A DNA stretch of 43,688 nt from Thiocapsa roseopersicina (lineage in GTDB: Bacteria; Pseudomonadota; Gammaproteobacteria; Chromatiales; Chromatiaceae). Each line of letters begins with the position of its first letter. Positions within the stretch are counted from its first letter, which is position 1. A program made the translations under genes and the position numbers. Under the pieces are notes generated by a model. The model saw only the letters and a list, made by a program, of their open reading frames with translations, did not search any database and was not told the origin of the DNA. The DNA lies in contig NZ_FNNZ01000029.1 of assembly GCF_900106925.1 (NCBI RefSeq), positions 1 through 43,688 on the forward strand. The letters run 5' to 3'. This document shows, one piece after another, positions 7,380 through 16,264 of this stretch.

Positions 7380-8159
7380 ATGCTTGGCTTCAAGGCACTC
7401 ATCTTCGACGTCGACGGGACGCTCGCCGACACCGAGCGAGACGGACATCGCCCGGCCTTCAACGCCGCCTTCGACGAGGCCGGTTTGGACTGGGACTGGG
7501 ACGTGGAGCGCTACGGCGAGCTGCTGAGGGTGACGGGCGGCAAGGAGCGGATTGCGACCTACATCGTGGAGGAGGGGATCAGTCTGGATCCGTCGCTCGA
7601 CGCGGCGGCTGTAATTGCCGGTCTGCATCGCGCCAAAACCCGCCACTATGTCTCGCTGCTCGAAGGCGGCGCCATCCCGCTGCGGCCTGGAGTGCTGCGT
7701 TTGTTGCGCGAGGCACGCGAGGCCGGCGTGCGGCTGGCGATCGCGACCACGACGACACCCGAGAACGTGAGCGTGTTGCTCGACAACGCCGGGGAGCCGG
7801 GCCTGCGAGATTGGTTCGAGGTGATCGCTGCCGGCGATGTCGTGCCTGCGAAGAAGCCGGCGCCCGATATCTTCCTGCTGGCGCTCTCCGAGCTGGGGCT
7901 CGATGCCGCCGATTGCGTTGCGGTCGAGGACTCCGACAACGGTGTCCGCTCTGCCCTCGGTGCCGGTTTGCGCGCCCTGTTGGTCACGGTGAACGACTAC
8001 ACGGCTGCGCAGGATCTGAGCGATGCCCCGCTGGTAGTGGATCACCTCGGGGAGCCGGATCGTCCCGCACGCGCCCTGATCGGTGACTTGGGCGACAGCC
8101 CGATGGTGGATCTCGAGACGCTCGATCGGCTGCATCGAGCCGCCTTCGGTCGGGTCTGA
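7380..8159 (+). CDS. cbbY: HAD-family phosphatase CbbY (xylulose-1,5-bisphosphatase type)
   Basis: The 259-residue HAD hydrolase shows motif I FDVDGTLADTE (nucleophile Asp10, acid/base Asp12), motif II ATTTTPENV, the lysine in PAKKPAPD (motif III) and the acidic pair in VEDSDNG (motif IV). The strings TLADTERDGHRPAFN and TTTTPENV are typical of CbbY, which removes xylulose-1,5-bisphosphate, an inhibitor made by Rubisco. This fits an autotroph. A plain phosphoglycolate phosphatase is less likely. ATG at 7380 follows GGAGGG. The aminotransferase gene starts 10 bases after its stop, so the two may be co-transcribed. Confidence 0.85.
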   Translation: MLGFKALIFDVDGTLADTERDGHRPAFNAAFDEAGLDWDWDVERYGELLRVTGGKERIATYIVEEGISLDPSLDAAAVIAGLHRAKTRHYVSLLEGGAIPLRPGVLRLLREAREAGVRLAIATTTTPENVSVLLDNAGEPGLRDWFEVIAAGDVVPAKKPAPDIFLLALSELGLDAADCVAVEDSDNGVRSALGAGLRALLVTVNDYTAAQDLSDAPLVVDHLGEPDRPARALIGDLGDSPMVDLETLDRLHRAAFGRV

Positions 8160-8169
8160 GTCGAGCCTC

Positions 8170-9357
8170 ATGACACCGACCACCGCCGTCAGCCGGTTGT
8201 CCGGGCAGGCCCGTCGGGTCGAACCCTTCCATGTCATGCGCCTGCTCGCCCGTGCCGGCGAGCTCGAGGCGCTCGGTCGCTCGATCGTCCATATGGAGGT
8301 CGGCGAGCCGGATTTCCCGACACCCGGCCCCATCTTGGAGGCCGGCCGACGCGCCTTGGCCGACGGCCGTACCCGCTATACCTCGGCCGGCGGGCTTCCC
8401 GCGCTGCGCCGGGCGATTGCCGCCTATTACGTCGAGCGGTACGACACCCCGGTCGCACCCGAGCGGATCCTGATCACGCCCGGGGCCTCGGGTGCGCTTC
8501 AGCTCGTCTTCCTGGCCCTTTTGGAAGCCGGCGATCGCGTGCTCATCTGCGATCCGTCCTATCCCTGCTATCGGCAGGTGCTGCAGCTCATGGGGGTCGA
8601 GCCGATCGCCGTTCCCGTGGGTTCGGACACCGATTATCAGTTGACGGCCACGCTGGCCGAGGCCGCTTGGGTGCCGGGAGTGCGTGCGATCGTCGTCGCC
8701 TCGCCGTCCAATCCGACCGGCTCATCGATCGCGCCCGAGGTGCTGACCGAGCTTTATGCGCTCTGCCGAGACCGCGGTGCGGCTCTCGTCGTCGACGAGA
8801 TCTACCAGGGTCTGACCTACGATATCCCGGACCGTACCGCGTTCTCGCTCGGCTCGGATGATCTCTACGTGATCAACAGCTTCTCGAAATACTTCGGAAT
8901 GACGGGCTGGCGGCTCGGCTGGCTCGCCGGTCCGCGTGACGCGGTCGAGGTCATGGAACGGATGGCGCAGAACCTCTTCATCGCCGCGAACACGCCGGCT
9001 CAGTACGCCGCTCTGGCGGCCTTCGACCCGGCCACCATCGAGATCCTGGAGACGCGCCGTCTGGCGTTTCAGAGGCGACGCGATCGTCTGCTGCCCGCGT
9101 TGCGCGATCTCGGGTTCGGGATCCCGGTGCAGCCGAGCGGTGCCTTCTACCTCTACGCCCGCTTGCCCGAGGGTCTGGAGATCGACTCCATGACCCTCAC
9201 GAGCCGGATCCTGGAAGAGGCCGGTGTTGCCCTGACGCCCGGTCACGACTTCGGCCGACACGCCGCGGGGCGTCATGTCCGTTTCGCCTACACCCGCGAG
9301 ATCGAGGATCTCGACGAAGGGGTCCGGCGTATCGGCGACTGGCTGGCGAGGGTCTGA
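8170..9357 (+). CDS. Class I/II PLP-dependent aminotransferase
   Basis: The 395-residue fold-type I aminotransferase has the PLP lysine Lys240 in SFSKYFGMTGWRLGW. The cofactor-contacting residues Asn181 (SPSNPTGS), Asp209 and Tyr212 (VVDEIYQGL) are present, as is the C-terminal substrate Arg region (HVRFAYT). The N terminus VMRLLARAGELEALGRSIVHMEVGEPDF is typical of the AspC/AlaC-like group found next to cbbY and zapE in Chromatiales. The amino acid substrate cannot be fixed from sequence. ATG at 8170 is preferred because upstream codons lie inside cbbY. Only three bases separate it from zapE. Confidence 0.85.
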   Translation: MTPTTAVSRLSGQARRVEPFHVMRLLARAGELEALGRSIVHMEVGEPDFPTPGPILEAGRRALADGRTRYTSAGGLPALRRAIAAYYVERYDTPVAPERILITPGASGALQLVFLALLEAGDRVLICDPSYPCYRQVLQLMGVEPIAVPVGSDTDYQLTATLAEAAWVPGVRAIVVASPSNPTGSSIAPEVLTELYALCRDRGAALVVDEIYQGLTYDIPDRTAFSLGSDDLYVINSFSKYFGMTGWRLGWLAGPRDAVEVMERMAQNLFIAANTPAQYAALAAFDPATIEILETRRLAFQRRRDRLLPALRDLGFGIPVQPSGAFYLYARLPEGLEIDSMTLTSRILEEAGVALTPGHDFGRHAAGRHVRFAYTREIEDLDEGVRRIGDWLARV

Positions 9358-9360
9358 CCC

Positions 9361-10449
9361 ATGGCCGATTTCAAACCGCTCGATGCCGCCCAGCGCGAGG
9401 CAAGCGAGCTGCTCCTCGCGCTGCATGAAACCCTTCTGTACACACCGCCACGTCAAGCCGATCGAGGCTTTCTCGGACGCGGGCTGATCGGTCGTCTGGC
9501 GGGCCGGCGCGGCGGCCCGGTGACCCCGGTCCCGGGCCTCTACCTCTGGGGCGGGGTCGGCCGCGGCAAGACCTACCTGATGGATTGGTTCGTTCAGGAT
9601 CTCGCCCTGCCGGGCAAGCGCCGCATCCATTTTCATCATTTCATGCGCGACGTGCATGACCGGATGTCGCGCCTGCCGAAACAGCCCGATCCACTCGAGG
9701 TGATCGCTCAAGGTCTGTGCGCGGAGGTCCGCGTCCTCTGTCTCGACGAGCTCCTGGTGACCGACATCACCGACGCCATGCTGCTCCACGGTCTCCTGAA
9801 TGCGCTCTTCGCCCGCGGTCTCACGCTGGTCACCACCGCCAACACCCGCCCCGACGATCTCTATCGCAACGGACTGCAGCGCGGGAATTTCCTTCCCGCC
9901 ATCGATCTGCTCAAGCGCCACACCCGCGTGTTCGAGCTCGACGGAGGCAACGACTACCGATTGCGCGCACTGACCAGGAACGGCGTCTTCTTCGTCGTCG
10001 AAGAGAATGGTTGGGAAGAGACCGAGCGCGGTCTGGCGGACTATTTCGATCGCCTCACCGGCGGACATCAGGGCGGATCCGATGCCTTCTCGGTCAACGG
10101 TCGAACCTTTCCGGTGCGTCGCCAGAGTGCGGACGTGATCTGGTTCGATTTCGACGCACTCTGCGGCGGTGCCCGATCCGCGGCGGACTACATCGAGATC
10201 GCCCGCGAGTTCCACACCGTGCTGCTGTCCGGTGTGCCCGTCCTGGGGCCAAAGCACGAGGCAGCGGCGCGTCGTTTCCTGCATCTGGTCGACGAGTTTT
10301 ACGACCAGCGTGTCAAGCTCATCCTCTCCACGGCCGCCCCCATCGATCGTCTCTACGCAGGTGGATTGATCGATTTCGCCCACGAGCGGCTGCTCAGCCG
10401 CCTCACCGAGATGCAGTCCGAGACCTATCTCGCCGCGCCGTCCGCCTGA
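9361..10449 (+). CDS. zapE: Cell division protein ZapE (AFG1-like ATPase)
   Basis: The 362-residue P-loop ATPase has Walker A GGVGRGKT (64-71), Walker B LCLDE (Asp129, Glu130) and the ZapE/AFG1 signature LLVTDITDAMLLHGLLNALFARG. The sequence RIHFHHFMRDVHDRM after the P-loop is also diagnostic. ZapE acts at the division ring and modulates FtsZ under low-oxygen or high-temperature conditions in Escherichia coli. It starts three bases after the aminotransferase stop and is likely in the same transcript. Confidence 0.92.
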   Translation: MADFKPLDAAQREASELLLALHETLLYTPPRQADRGFLGRGLIGRLAGRRGGPVTPVPGLYLWGGVGRGKTYLMDWFVQDLALPGKRRIHFHHFMRDVHDRMSRLPKQPDPLEVIAQGLCAEVRVLCLDELLVTDITDAMLLHGLLNALFARGLTLVTTANTRPDDLYRNGLQRGNFLPAIDLLKRHTRVFELDGGNDYRLRALTRNGVFFVVEENGWEETERGLADYFDRLTGGHQGGSDAFSVNGRTFPVRRQSADVIWFDFDALCGGARSAADYIEIAREFHTVLLSGVPVLGPKHEAAARRFLHLVDEFYDQRVKLILSTAAPIDRLYAGGLIDFAHERLLSRLTEMQSETYLAAPSA

Positions 10450-10561
10450 GTCGCCCGCAACGCCGACGAGCCGTCCGCACCTGTAGCTGATCCTTGCCGT
10501 TGGAATCCAGCAGGTTCACCACGATCTCGCCCTTGAACCAGTTATCACAAGGAGCGGGAAA

Positions 10562-11308
10562 ATGAGCGTCGTGCATCTGAGCGCGCCCACGATCGATCCG
10601 GACGAGGTCGCCTATTTCGAACGACTCGCACACCGTTGGTGGGATGCGGAGGGTCCGTTCTGGCCCTTGCATCGTCTCAACGCCTTTCGCGTCGACTACA
10701 TCCGCCGACATCTCGCCGCGTCGTTCGGGCTGGATCCGGCGGCCGAGCGCCCGTTCGAAGGGTTGAAGGTGCTCGACATCGGGTGCGGCGGCGGGATCCT
10801 GAGCGAGTCCATGGCGAGGCTCGGTGCCTCGGTAACGGGTGTGGAGATCACCGAGAAGAACGTGCGGGTGGCGCAGCTCCACGCCGAGTGGAGCAGCCTA
10901 GCGATCGATTATCGCTTGGGCACGGCCGAGGATCTGGTGCGCGGCGGCGAGCAGTTCGGCGCCGTGTTGAACATGGAGGTGATCGAGCATGTCGAGCATC
11001 TGCCCGAGTTTCTCGCCGACTGCGGGCGTTTGGTGCGACCGGGCGGGGTGATGTTCATTGCCTCGATCAATCGAACGATCGCGGCCTTCATCGTGGCCAT
11101 CTTCGGTGCCGAGTATGTGCTGCGCTGGCTCCCCAAAGGCACGCATCACTACCGTAAACTGGTTCCGCCTCGGGAGGTGGAGGCGCTGCTGGGCAAGGAC
11201 TTCGAAGTCAAAGACCGCACGGGAGTCCTGGTGAATCCATTCAATCGTGTCTTCAGCTATACGCGTTGGATGGGCGTGAACTATATGTTGTTCATGCAGC
11301 GTCGCTGA
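10562..11308 (+). CDS. ubiG: Ubiquinone biosynthesis O-methyltransferase UbiG
   Basis: The 248-residue SAM methyltransferase has motif I VLDIGCGGGILSESMARLG (70-88) and the UbiG block WWDAEGPFWPLHRLNAFRVDYI at the N terminus. NMEVIEHVEH and KGTHHYRKLVPP also match. UbiG carries out both O-methylations of the ubiquinone ring. AAGGAG stands 8 bases before ATG 10562. The 112-base gap after zapE holds no gene. There is no adjacent gyrA or gph, so it stands alone here. Confidence 0.92.
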   Translation: MSVVHLSAPTIDPDEVAYFERLAHRWWDAEGPFWPLHRLNAFRVDYIRRHLAASFGLDPAAERPFEGLKVLDIGCGGGILSESMARLGASVTGVEITEKNVRVAQLHAEWSSLAIDYRLGTAEDLVRGGEQFGAVLNMEVIEHVEHLPEFLADCGRLVRPGGVMFIASINRTIAAFIVAIFGAEYVLRWLPKGTHHYRKLVPPREVEALLGKDFEVKDRTGVLVNPFNRVFSYTRWMGVNYMLFMQRR

Positions 11309-11405
11309 CCGCGACGTGGTGAAACGGATGAAGCGGCGATCTTGTCCAATGTAAGGTTGTCGAGGCAAGTCCCTTGCGGGGGTGATTGGGTTTGGAGGGC
11401 AGGAG

Positions 11406-11591
11406 ATGAGCAGAGAAGATGAATTCGAGGGTTGGGTCGCCTCCGTGTCCCGCGGGGACTGCGGTTTTACCTACATTCGGTTCTATGCCGACGCCCCGGA
11501 GTGGGTCCGCGATACGGCGGTGAACCGCTTCGGCAAGGGAACGGTGTTCCTGCCCCCTGCCGAAACCAAACCGAAGGCAGCCGCGGCCTAA
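11406..11591 (+). CDS. Small hypothetical protein
   Basis: The 61-residue protein (MSREDEFEGWVASVSRGDCGF…) has no signal peptide or known motif that I recognise. AGGAG abuts the ATG at 11406, with a second GGAGGG further up, so translation is credible. The C terminus is Lys/Ala-rich. Its stop codon overlaps by four bases the stop codon of the class V aminotransferase gene on the other strand. Function unknown. Confidence 0.55.
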   Translation: MSREDEFEGWVASVSRGDCGFTYIRFYADAPEWVRDTAVNRFGKGTVFLPPAETKPKAAAA

Positions 11592-12721
11592 CCCGCCGCG
11601 ATTGCGAGCACCTCGCCGAGGCCACGGTCGATGACCTCGACAGGTGTGTAGAAGTGGGGTGAGAAGCGAATGCCACCGCCGCGTTGGGCGCAGAGAACGC
11701 GGCGCTGCATCAAGCCGGCGTAAAGCTCGGCCGACGGTGTCCCGGGCACCCGAAAGGTGACGATGCCCGCGCGTCTCTCGGTGGGGCGCGGCGACAAGAG
11801 CTCCAAGCCATGCCGATCGATCGCCTCGATCAGATGCGCCGTCCGCTCTTGGAGCTGGCTCCGGATCTGCTCGATGCCGACCTCTTCGATGAGCGAAAGA
11901 CTCGCCTCGAGCGCATGGACGCCGAGCAGGTTCGGGCTGCCGCACTCGAAGCGCCTCGCGTCCTCGGCGGGCTGCCAGTCCCGGCGGTCGAAGTCCCCCG
12001 AGTGCTCGAGCATGTGCCATCCGAACTGGTGCAGGGTCAGCGTGGGCCGCAGCGAGGGGCGAACATAGAGCAGGGCGACGCCCTCCGGACCCAACATCCA
12101 TTTGTGTCCGTCGGCCACGACGAAGTCCGCCTCGGTGCGCGAGAGGTCGAAGGGCAGGGCACCGAGGCCCTGGATGGCGTCGACACAGAAGAGGATGCCC
12201 TTGGAACGGCAAAAGGCACCGATACGCTCCAAGTCGAGCCGCAGGCCGCGCGCATATTGCACCCAGCTGACGGCGATCATGCGGGTGCGCGGGGTGCAGA
12301 GCGCGAAGATGTCGGCCTCGGGATCGGTGGACCTGTCCAGATCGAGCGCCTTCCAGGTCACCCCTCTAGGCGCCAGCGACTCCCAGACGACCCGGTTGGA
12401 CGGAAACTCCTGCGCGACGCCGACAATCTCGTCGCCGGGTTGCCACGTCAGGCCGTAGGCGATGATCGAGAGTGCCTCGGAGGTGTTCTTCGCGAGCGCG
12501 ATATCCGCCGTCGACTCGGCCCCGACGAGACGCGCCAGACGTTCGCGCAGTCGGCGCTCCGTCGCCAGCCACTGCGAATAATGCAGCGACCCCAGCAGCC
12601 TGTTCTCTTCGGCGAACCGCGCGACGGCCTCGGCTGCGCGCCGCGGCCAAGGTCCGACGGCCGCGTGATTCAGGTGGCAGAGACTCGGGTCGAGGTCGAA
12701 TTCGTCCGGAGCGAGACTCAA
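11588..12721 (-). CDS. Class V PLP-dependent aminotransferase
   Basis: The 377-residue protein shows the NifS/class V pattern: Asp181-Ala-x-Gln184 (CVDAIQGLGA) and the PLP lysine Lys207 in DGHKWMLGPEG. LCHLNHAAVGPWP at the N terminus and AKNTSEALSIIAYGL also fit. The mobile catalytic cysteine loop of cysteine desulfurases is not evident, so an isopenicillin-epimerase-like or other transamination/lyase role is more likely. The start codon is TTG at 12721, with GGGGAG seven bases upstream. It overlaps the stop of the L,D-transpeptidase gene in the string TTGA, implying translational coupling. Confidence 0.8.
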   Translation of the reverse strand: MSLAPDEFDLDPSLCHLNHAAVGPWPRRAAEAVARFAEENRLLGSLHYSQWLATERRLRERLARLVGAESTADIALAKNTSEALSIIAYGLTWQPGDEIVGVAQEFPSNRVVWESLAPRGVTWKALDLDRSTDPEADIFALCTPRTRMIAVSWVQYARGLRLDLERIGAFCRSKGILFCVDAIQGLGALPFDLSRTEADFVVADGHKWMLGPEGVALLYVRPSLRPTLTLHQFGWHMLEHSGDFDRRDWQPAEDARRFECGSPNLLGVHALEASLSLIEEVGIEQIRSQLQERTAHLIEAIDRHGLELLSPRPTERRAGIVTFRVPGTPSAELYAGLMQRRVLCAQRGGGIRFSPHFYTPVEVIDRGLGEVLAIAAG

Positions 12722-14160
12722 TCGTTGCTCCCCGTTGCCGCGGCAGCGGGTGCCTGTTGTGCTTGGGCCGGCGGTGCAGCGGGCGCGGCCGGTGGTGCTG
12801 CAGGCGCGGGAGCGGGCGACGCTGCGCTGCCGCTGGTGGGCGGACTTTGCGGCGCCGGATCCGACTCCGCGGCTGCCGCCGGGGCTGCCTGTGTCGGTGC
12901 CTGTGTTGCTGTCGACGACTGTGCCGGCGGGGCGGCGACATCGGCCGGTCGTGCCGTCTCCGCAGTTGCCGTTGTCTTCGCTTCGGGCGGCGCAGCCGGG
13001 TTGGGTTCCGCTCTTGCCTGCTCAGGTGCTGCGACCGGTTCCGCGACGGTCTGCGGTGCCCTCTGGGGCGACTCCATCGCCGCAGCCGGTGCAGTTGTAG
13101 CCGACGTTGCCGGTGGGACCTCGGCCGCCGTGGAGGCGGATGTCGGGCTCGGATCCCGAGGTGCAGCAGACGCGGTCGACGTCTCCGGCGTAGATGCCGG
13201 AGCCGCGCTGGCTGGATCGGCAGCCGGCGCAGCCGCTTCGGTAGCCGGGGACGACTCTGCGGGCGCGGTCGTCGCCGCTTGTTCGGTCGGGCCCGAGCTG
13301 GCGCTTGGGCGCGGCGTTGTCGTCGCGGGCGCGGCGCTGGCAGTGGCGGGCGTCACATCGGAGCCGGTCGCTGCCGCCTCTGCTGCATTGGCTTGGGTGA
13401 TACGCCGCTGCTCGGCCTCGCGTTTGGCACGCGCGGCTGCAATACGCTGTTTCTCGACGTAGTTGCCATAGCTCGGTCCCGATCCGACGATCGTGACCTG
13501 CGTCCCGTGCGAGACGTGTTGGAAGAGGACCGGGGCGAGCGTACTCGGCAGACGGATGCAGCCGTGCGAAGCCGGTTGACCGGGGCGCGGTATAGGGCCG
13601 GCATGCAGACCGATTCCGTCATAGGTCAGGCGCATGAAATAGGGCATGTGTGCGCCTTCGAAGCGCGCGCCGGCCGGGATCGGGTCGCGACCCGATTTGG
13701 CGTTCGAGCGGACGACCTTGCCGTTTTTGACGACCTTTCCGTAGAGGTTCGAGCGCTTGTTCTCGACCTTCTCCATGACGGCGAATTTGCCGGTCGGCGT
13801 CGGGTGCTTGGGTAGACCGCTGGCGACGGTGCTCCAGCCGATCTCGTCTTCGCCGACGAAGAAGCTTGCCCTCTGCTTGTCCGTATCGATGACAATGTGC
13901 GAGACCTTGCGCCCGTCGCCGTTCCACTCGTAGAGCTTGGAGGGTTTCGGTTTCTCGACGGGTCCTTCGACGCGTTCTTCCGTCTGCGCAGGTGCCGCCT
14001 CCGCGGCGACGACTGCATCGTCCGGCTTCGCGTCGGCCTTGCCGATGAAGCGCGCCAGCTCCGTACAACCCGTGAGGGTCAGAAGCATCGCGCAGGCACC
14101 CAGGGCCGTGATGAAAGTGGAGAAGGTGTGGGGCGAGCCCCGTCGTTGCATCTGGCTCAT
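12718..14160 (-). CDS. L,D-transpeptidase (YkuD) lipoprotein with Ala/Pro-rich tail
   Basis: The 480-residue precursor has a lipoprotein signal with lipobox LTGC (Cys32). A YkuD domain (about 85-225) follows, with His186 (GLHAG) and the catalytic stretch SHGCIRL (His199, Cys201). Such enzymes form 3-3 peptidoglycan cross-links or attach proteins to peptidoglycan in the periplasm. After residue about 270 come some 200 residues rich in Ala, Pro, Thr and Ser, probably a flexible spacer in the cell envelope. ATG at 14160 is preferred over TTG 14226 because it places the signal peptide at the N terminus. It is transcribed divergently from opgH, with 259 bases between. Confidence 0.85.
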   Translation of the reverse strand: MSQMQRRGSPHTFSTFITALGACAMLLTLTGCTELARFIGKADAKPDDAVVAAEAAPAQTEERVEGPVEKPKPSKLYEWNGDGRKVSHIVIDTDKQRASFFVGEDEIGWSTVASGLPKHPTPTGKFAVMEKVENKRSNLYGKVVKNGKVVRSNAKSGRDPIPAGARFEGAHMPYFMRLTYDGIGLHAGPIPRPGQPASHGCIRLPSTLAPVLFQHVSHGTQVTIVGSGPSYGNYVEKQRIAAARAKREAEQRRITQANAAEAAATGSDVTPATASAAPATTTPRPSASSGPTEQAATTAPAESSPATEAAAPAADPASAAPASTPETSTASAAPRDPSPTSASTAAEVPPATSATTAPAAAMESPQRAPQTVAEPVAAPEQARAEPNPAAPPEAKTTATAETARPADVAAPPAQSSTATQAPTQAAPAAAAESDPAPQSPPTSGSAASPAPAPAAPPAAPAAPPAQAQQAPAAAATGSND

Positions 14161-14419
14161 AGCGTCGTGTTCTTTGCCGGGGTCCCGGCCAAGCCCGGGA
14201 CATTGCGATTGGTCAATTCGGGTCAAGGATAACGCGATGAAGGGCGAAGGGCACGCCGATCGGTCGTTTCTTGACTTCCTCGTCTTCGCACCGACCTAGC
14301 CCGCAAGCGAGGAGGTTTGTTTTCCGAGCCGACATGCGGTCGCGGTCCGAATTCCGTAAGACCGGTCATATAGACGCTCTGACCCGCCGATGCGGCGGTC
14401 ATTTGTAAGGGAGTATCGG

Positions 14420-16264
14420 ATGCTGACGGATCGCGCCTCGAACCCCAGGCACGTCACCGGACCCGATGGCGTGGAACCCGATGAGGCGGTGATGTCGCGC
14501 CGCCGCGCCCTGTTCTTCTTCTTGGTCGTCGCCACGACCGCATTCGCGATCGCCCTCATGGTCGCCACCCTGTCGAGCGGTGGCTTCGACCTTCTCGATG
14601 CGGTGCTGACCCTGTGCTTCGCGTTGACCTTGCCCTGGACCGTGATCGGATTTTGGAACGCCGTCGTCGGCTTTGCTCTGATGCGTCGCCACCGCGACCC
14701 GGCCGCCGCCGTCTGTCCGCTCGAAGCCGACCCACCGAACGCCGTCACCGCCAAGACCGCCATTCTCAGCTGTATCCGCAACGAGGATGCGGATCGGGTC
14801 GTGCGTCATCTCGATCGGATGATCCAGGGTCTTCAGCAGTCGGGATATGGACAGGCATTCGAGATCTTCGTTCTCAGCGACTCGACCTGGTCGGAATGTA
14901 TCGAGGCTGAAGAAGCCGGCATTCGGCGCTTGCGCGAGCGCTGGTCGCCACATATGAGCATCCGCTATCGACGCCGCCCGGACAACCCCGGATTCAAAGC
15001 GGGAAACATCCAGGATTTCATGACGCGCCGGGGTGACGACTTCGATTTCGCTCTGGTCTTGGATGCCGATAGCCTGATGGCCCCGGAGACGATTCTGCGC
15101 ATGGTCGGCATCATGCAGCGCAACCCGCGTCTGGGGATTCTGCAGAGTCTGGTTGTCGGCTTGCCCTCGACGAGCGCATTTGCACGGATCTTTCAGTTCG
15201 GGATGCGCCTGGGCATGCGTTCGTATTCGCTCGGCAGTGCTTGGTGGCAGGGCGACAGCGGGCCTTACTGGGGACACAATGCGCTCCTGCGTGTCGAGCC
15301 CTTTCGCGCCTATTGTCGACTCGACCCGCTGCCGGGTCGCCCGCCGCTCGGCGGCTGGATCTTAAGCCACGATCAGGTCGAGGCCGTGCTGATGCGTCGC
15401 GCCGGCTATGCCGTGCGCGTGCTGCCCCTCGAGCGCGGAAGCTGGGAGGAGAACCCGCCCACCCTGGTCGAGTTCGTCCGACGCGACCTTCGCTGGTGCC
15501 AGGGCAACCTCCAATATCTGCGCCTTCTGGGGACGCCGGGTCTGCGCCCGATCGGGCGGGTTCAACTGGTCTTGGCGATCCTTATGTTTATCGGCTCGCC
15601 GGCTTGGGTCCTCTTCATGACGCTCGCCGCCTTGCAGATCGGCCGCGTACCCGAGTCCGGTCCCATGTTCGATCCGGTCCTCGGCTGGCTGCTTTTCGCG
15701 CTGATCATGACGATGGTCTTCGCGCCCAAGCTTGCGACCCTGGGCAGCCTGCTCCTGTCCCGACAGGGGCGCGCCGACTTCGGCGGCGGGCCGCGCCTGC
15801 TGGCCGGCGCCTTCGGCGAGATCCTCTTCTCGACCCTGCTCGCGCCCGTCATGGCCTTGGCGCACTCGCTCTTCATGGGCGGGCTGCTGTTCGGCAAGGC
15901 GATCGTCTGGTCACCCCAGCGTCGCGACACCTATCGACTGAAGCTCACGCAGGCCTTGCGGCGACTCTGGCCGCAGACGCTCTTCGGGCTCGCGGCGTTG
16001 CTCTGGCTGATCTCGACCGATGCCGCCGGGGCGGTCTTTCTGTCGCCCTTCATCTTCGGCGCCTTGCTCGCCGTGCCGATCGCCGTGCTGACCGCTTGGC
16101 CTGCGCTCGGCGCCTGGCTGGCCCGGATCGGTCTCTGGCGGATCCCGGAGGAGGTCGATCCGCCGGCCTTGATTCAATCCCTCGGTCTACCCTTGGTCGG
16201 CCGAAAACGTGCGTCTGTTCCGGCCTCGGATCAGGTCGCGGCGGATTCGATCGGTGTCGACTGA
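14420..16264 (+). CDS. opgH: Glucans biosynthesis glucosyltransferase OpgH (MdoH)
   Basis: The 614-residue inner-membrane GT2 enzyme has two N-terminal membrane segments (about 30-50 and 62-85). The cytoplasmic domain has LSDSTW, the metal-binding LDADSLM (Asp215, Asp217) and RRDLRWCQGNLQYLRLL (the Q/RxxRW acceptor motif). At least four more membrane segments follow from about residue 390. It polymerises the beta-1,2-glucan backbone of osmoregulated periplasmic glucans. Escherichia coli OpgH has about 847 residues; this one lacks much of the N-terminal extension, like shorter homologues. The usual partner opgG is not adjacent. AAGGGAG precedes ATG 14420. Its end overlaps the start of the next gene. 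Confidence 0.9.
   Translation: MLTDRASNPRHVTGPDGVEPDEAVMSRRRALFFFLVVATTAFAIALMVATLSSGGFDLLDAVLTLCFALTLPWTVIGFWNAVVGFALMRRHRDPAAAVCPLEADPPNAVTAKTAILSCIRNEDADRVVRHLDRMIQGLQQSGYGQAFEIFVLSDSTWSECIEAEEAGIRRLRERWSPHMSIRYRRRPDNPGFKAGNIQDFMTRRGDDFDFALVLDADSLMAPETILRMVGIMQRNPRLGILQSLVVGLPSTSAFARIFQFGMRLGMRSYSLGSAWWQGDSGPYWGHNALLRVEPFRAYCRLDPLPGRPPLGGWILSHDQVEAVLMRRAGYAVRVLPLERGSWEENPPTLVEFVRRDLRWCQGNLQYLRLLGTPGLRPIGRVQLVLAILMFIGSPAWVLFMTLAALQIGRVPESGPMFDPVLGWLLFALIMTMVFAPKLATLGSLLLSRQGRADFGGGPRLLAGAFGEILFSTLLAPVMALAHSLFMGGLLFGKAIVWSPQRRDTYRLKLTQALRRLWPQTLFGLAALLWLISTDAAGAVFLSPFIFGALLAVPIAVLTAWPALGAWLARIGLWRIPEEVDPPALIQSLGLPLVGRKRASVPASDQVAADSIGVD

Noticed and set aside
11684..13462. Plus-strand frame opposite the class V aminotransferase and L,D-transpeptidase
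   Set aside because: It spans two real genes in antisense and becomes Ala/Gly-only opposite the Ala/Pro tail.
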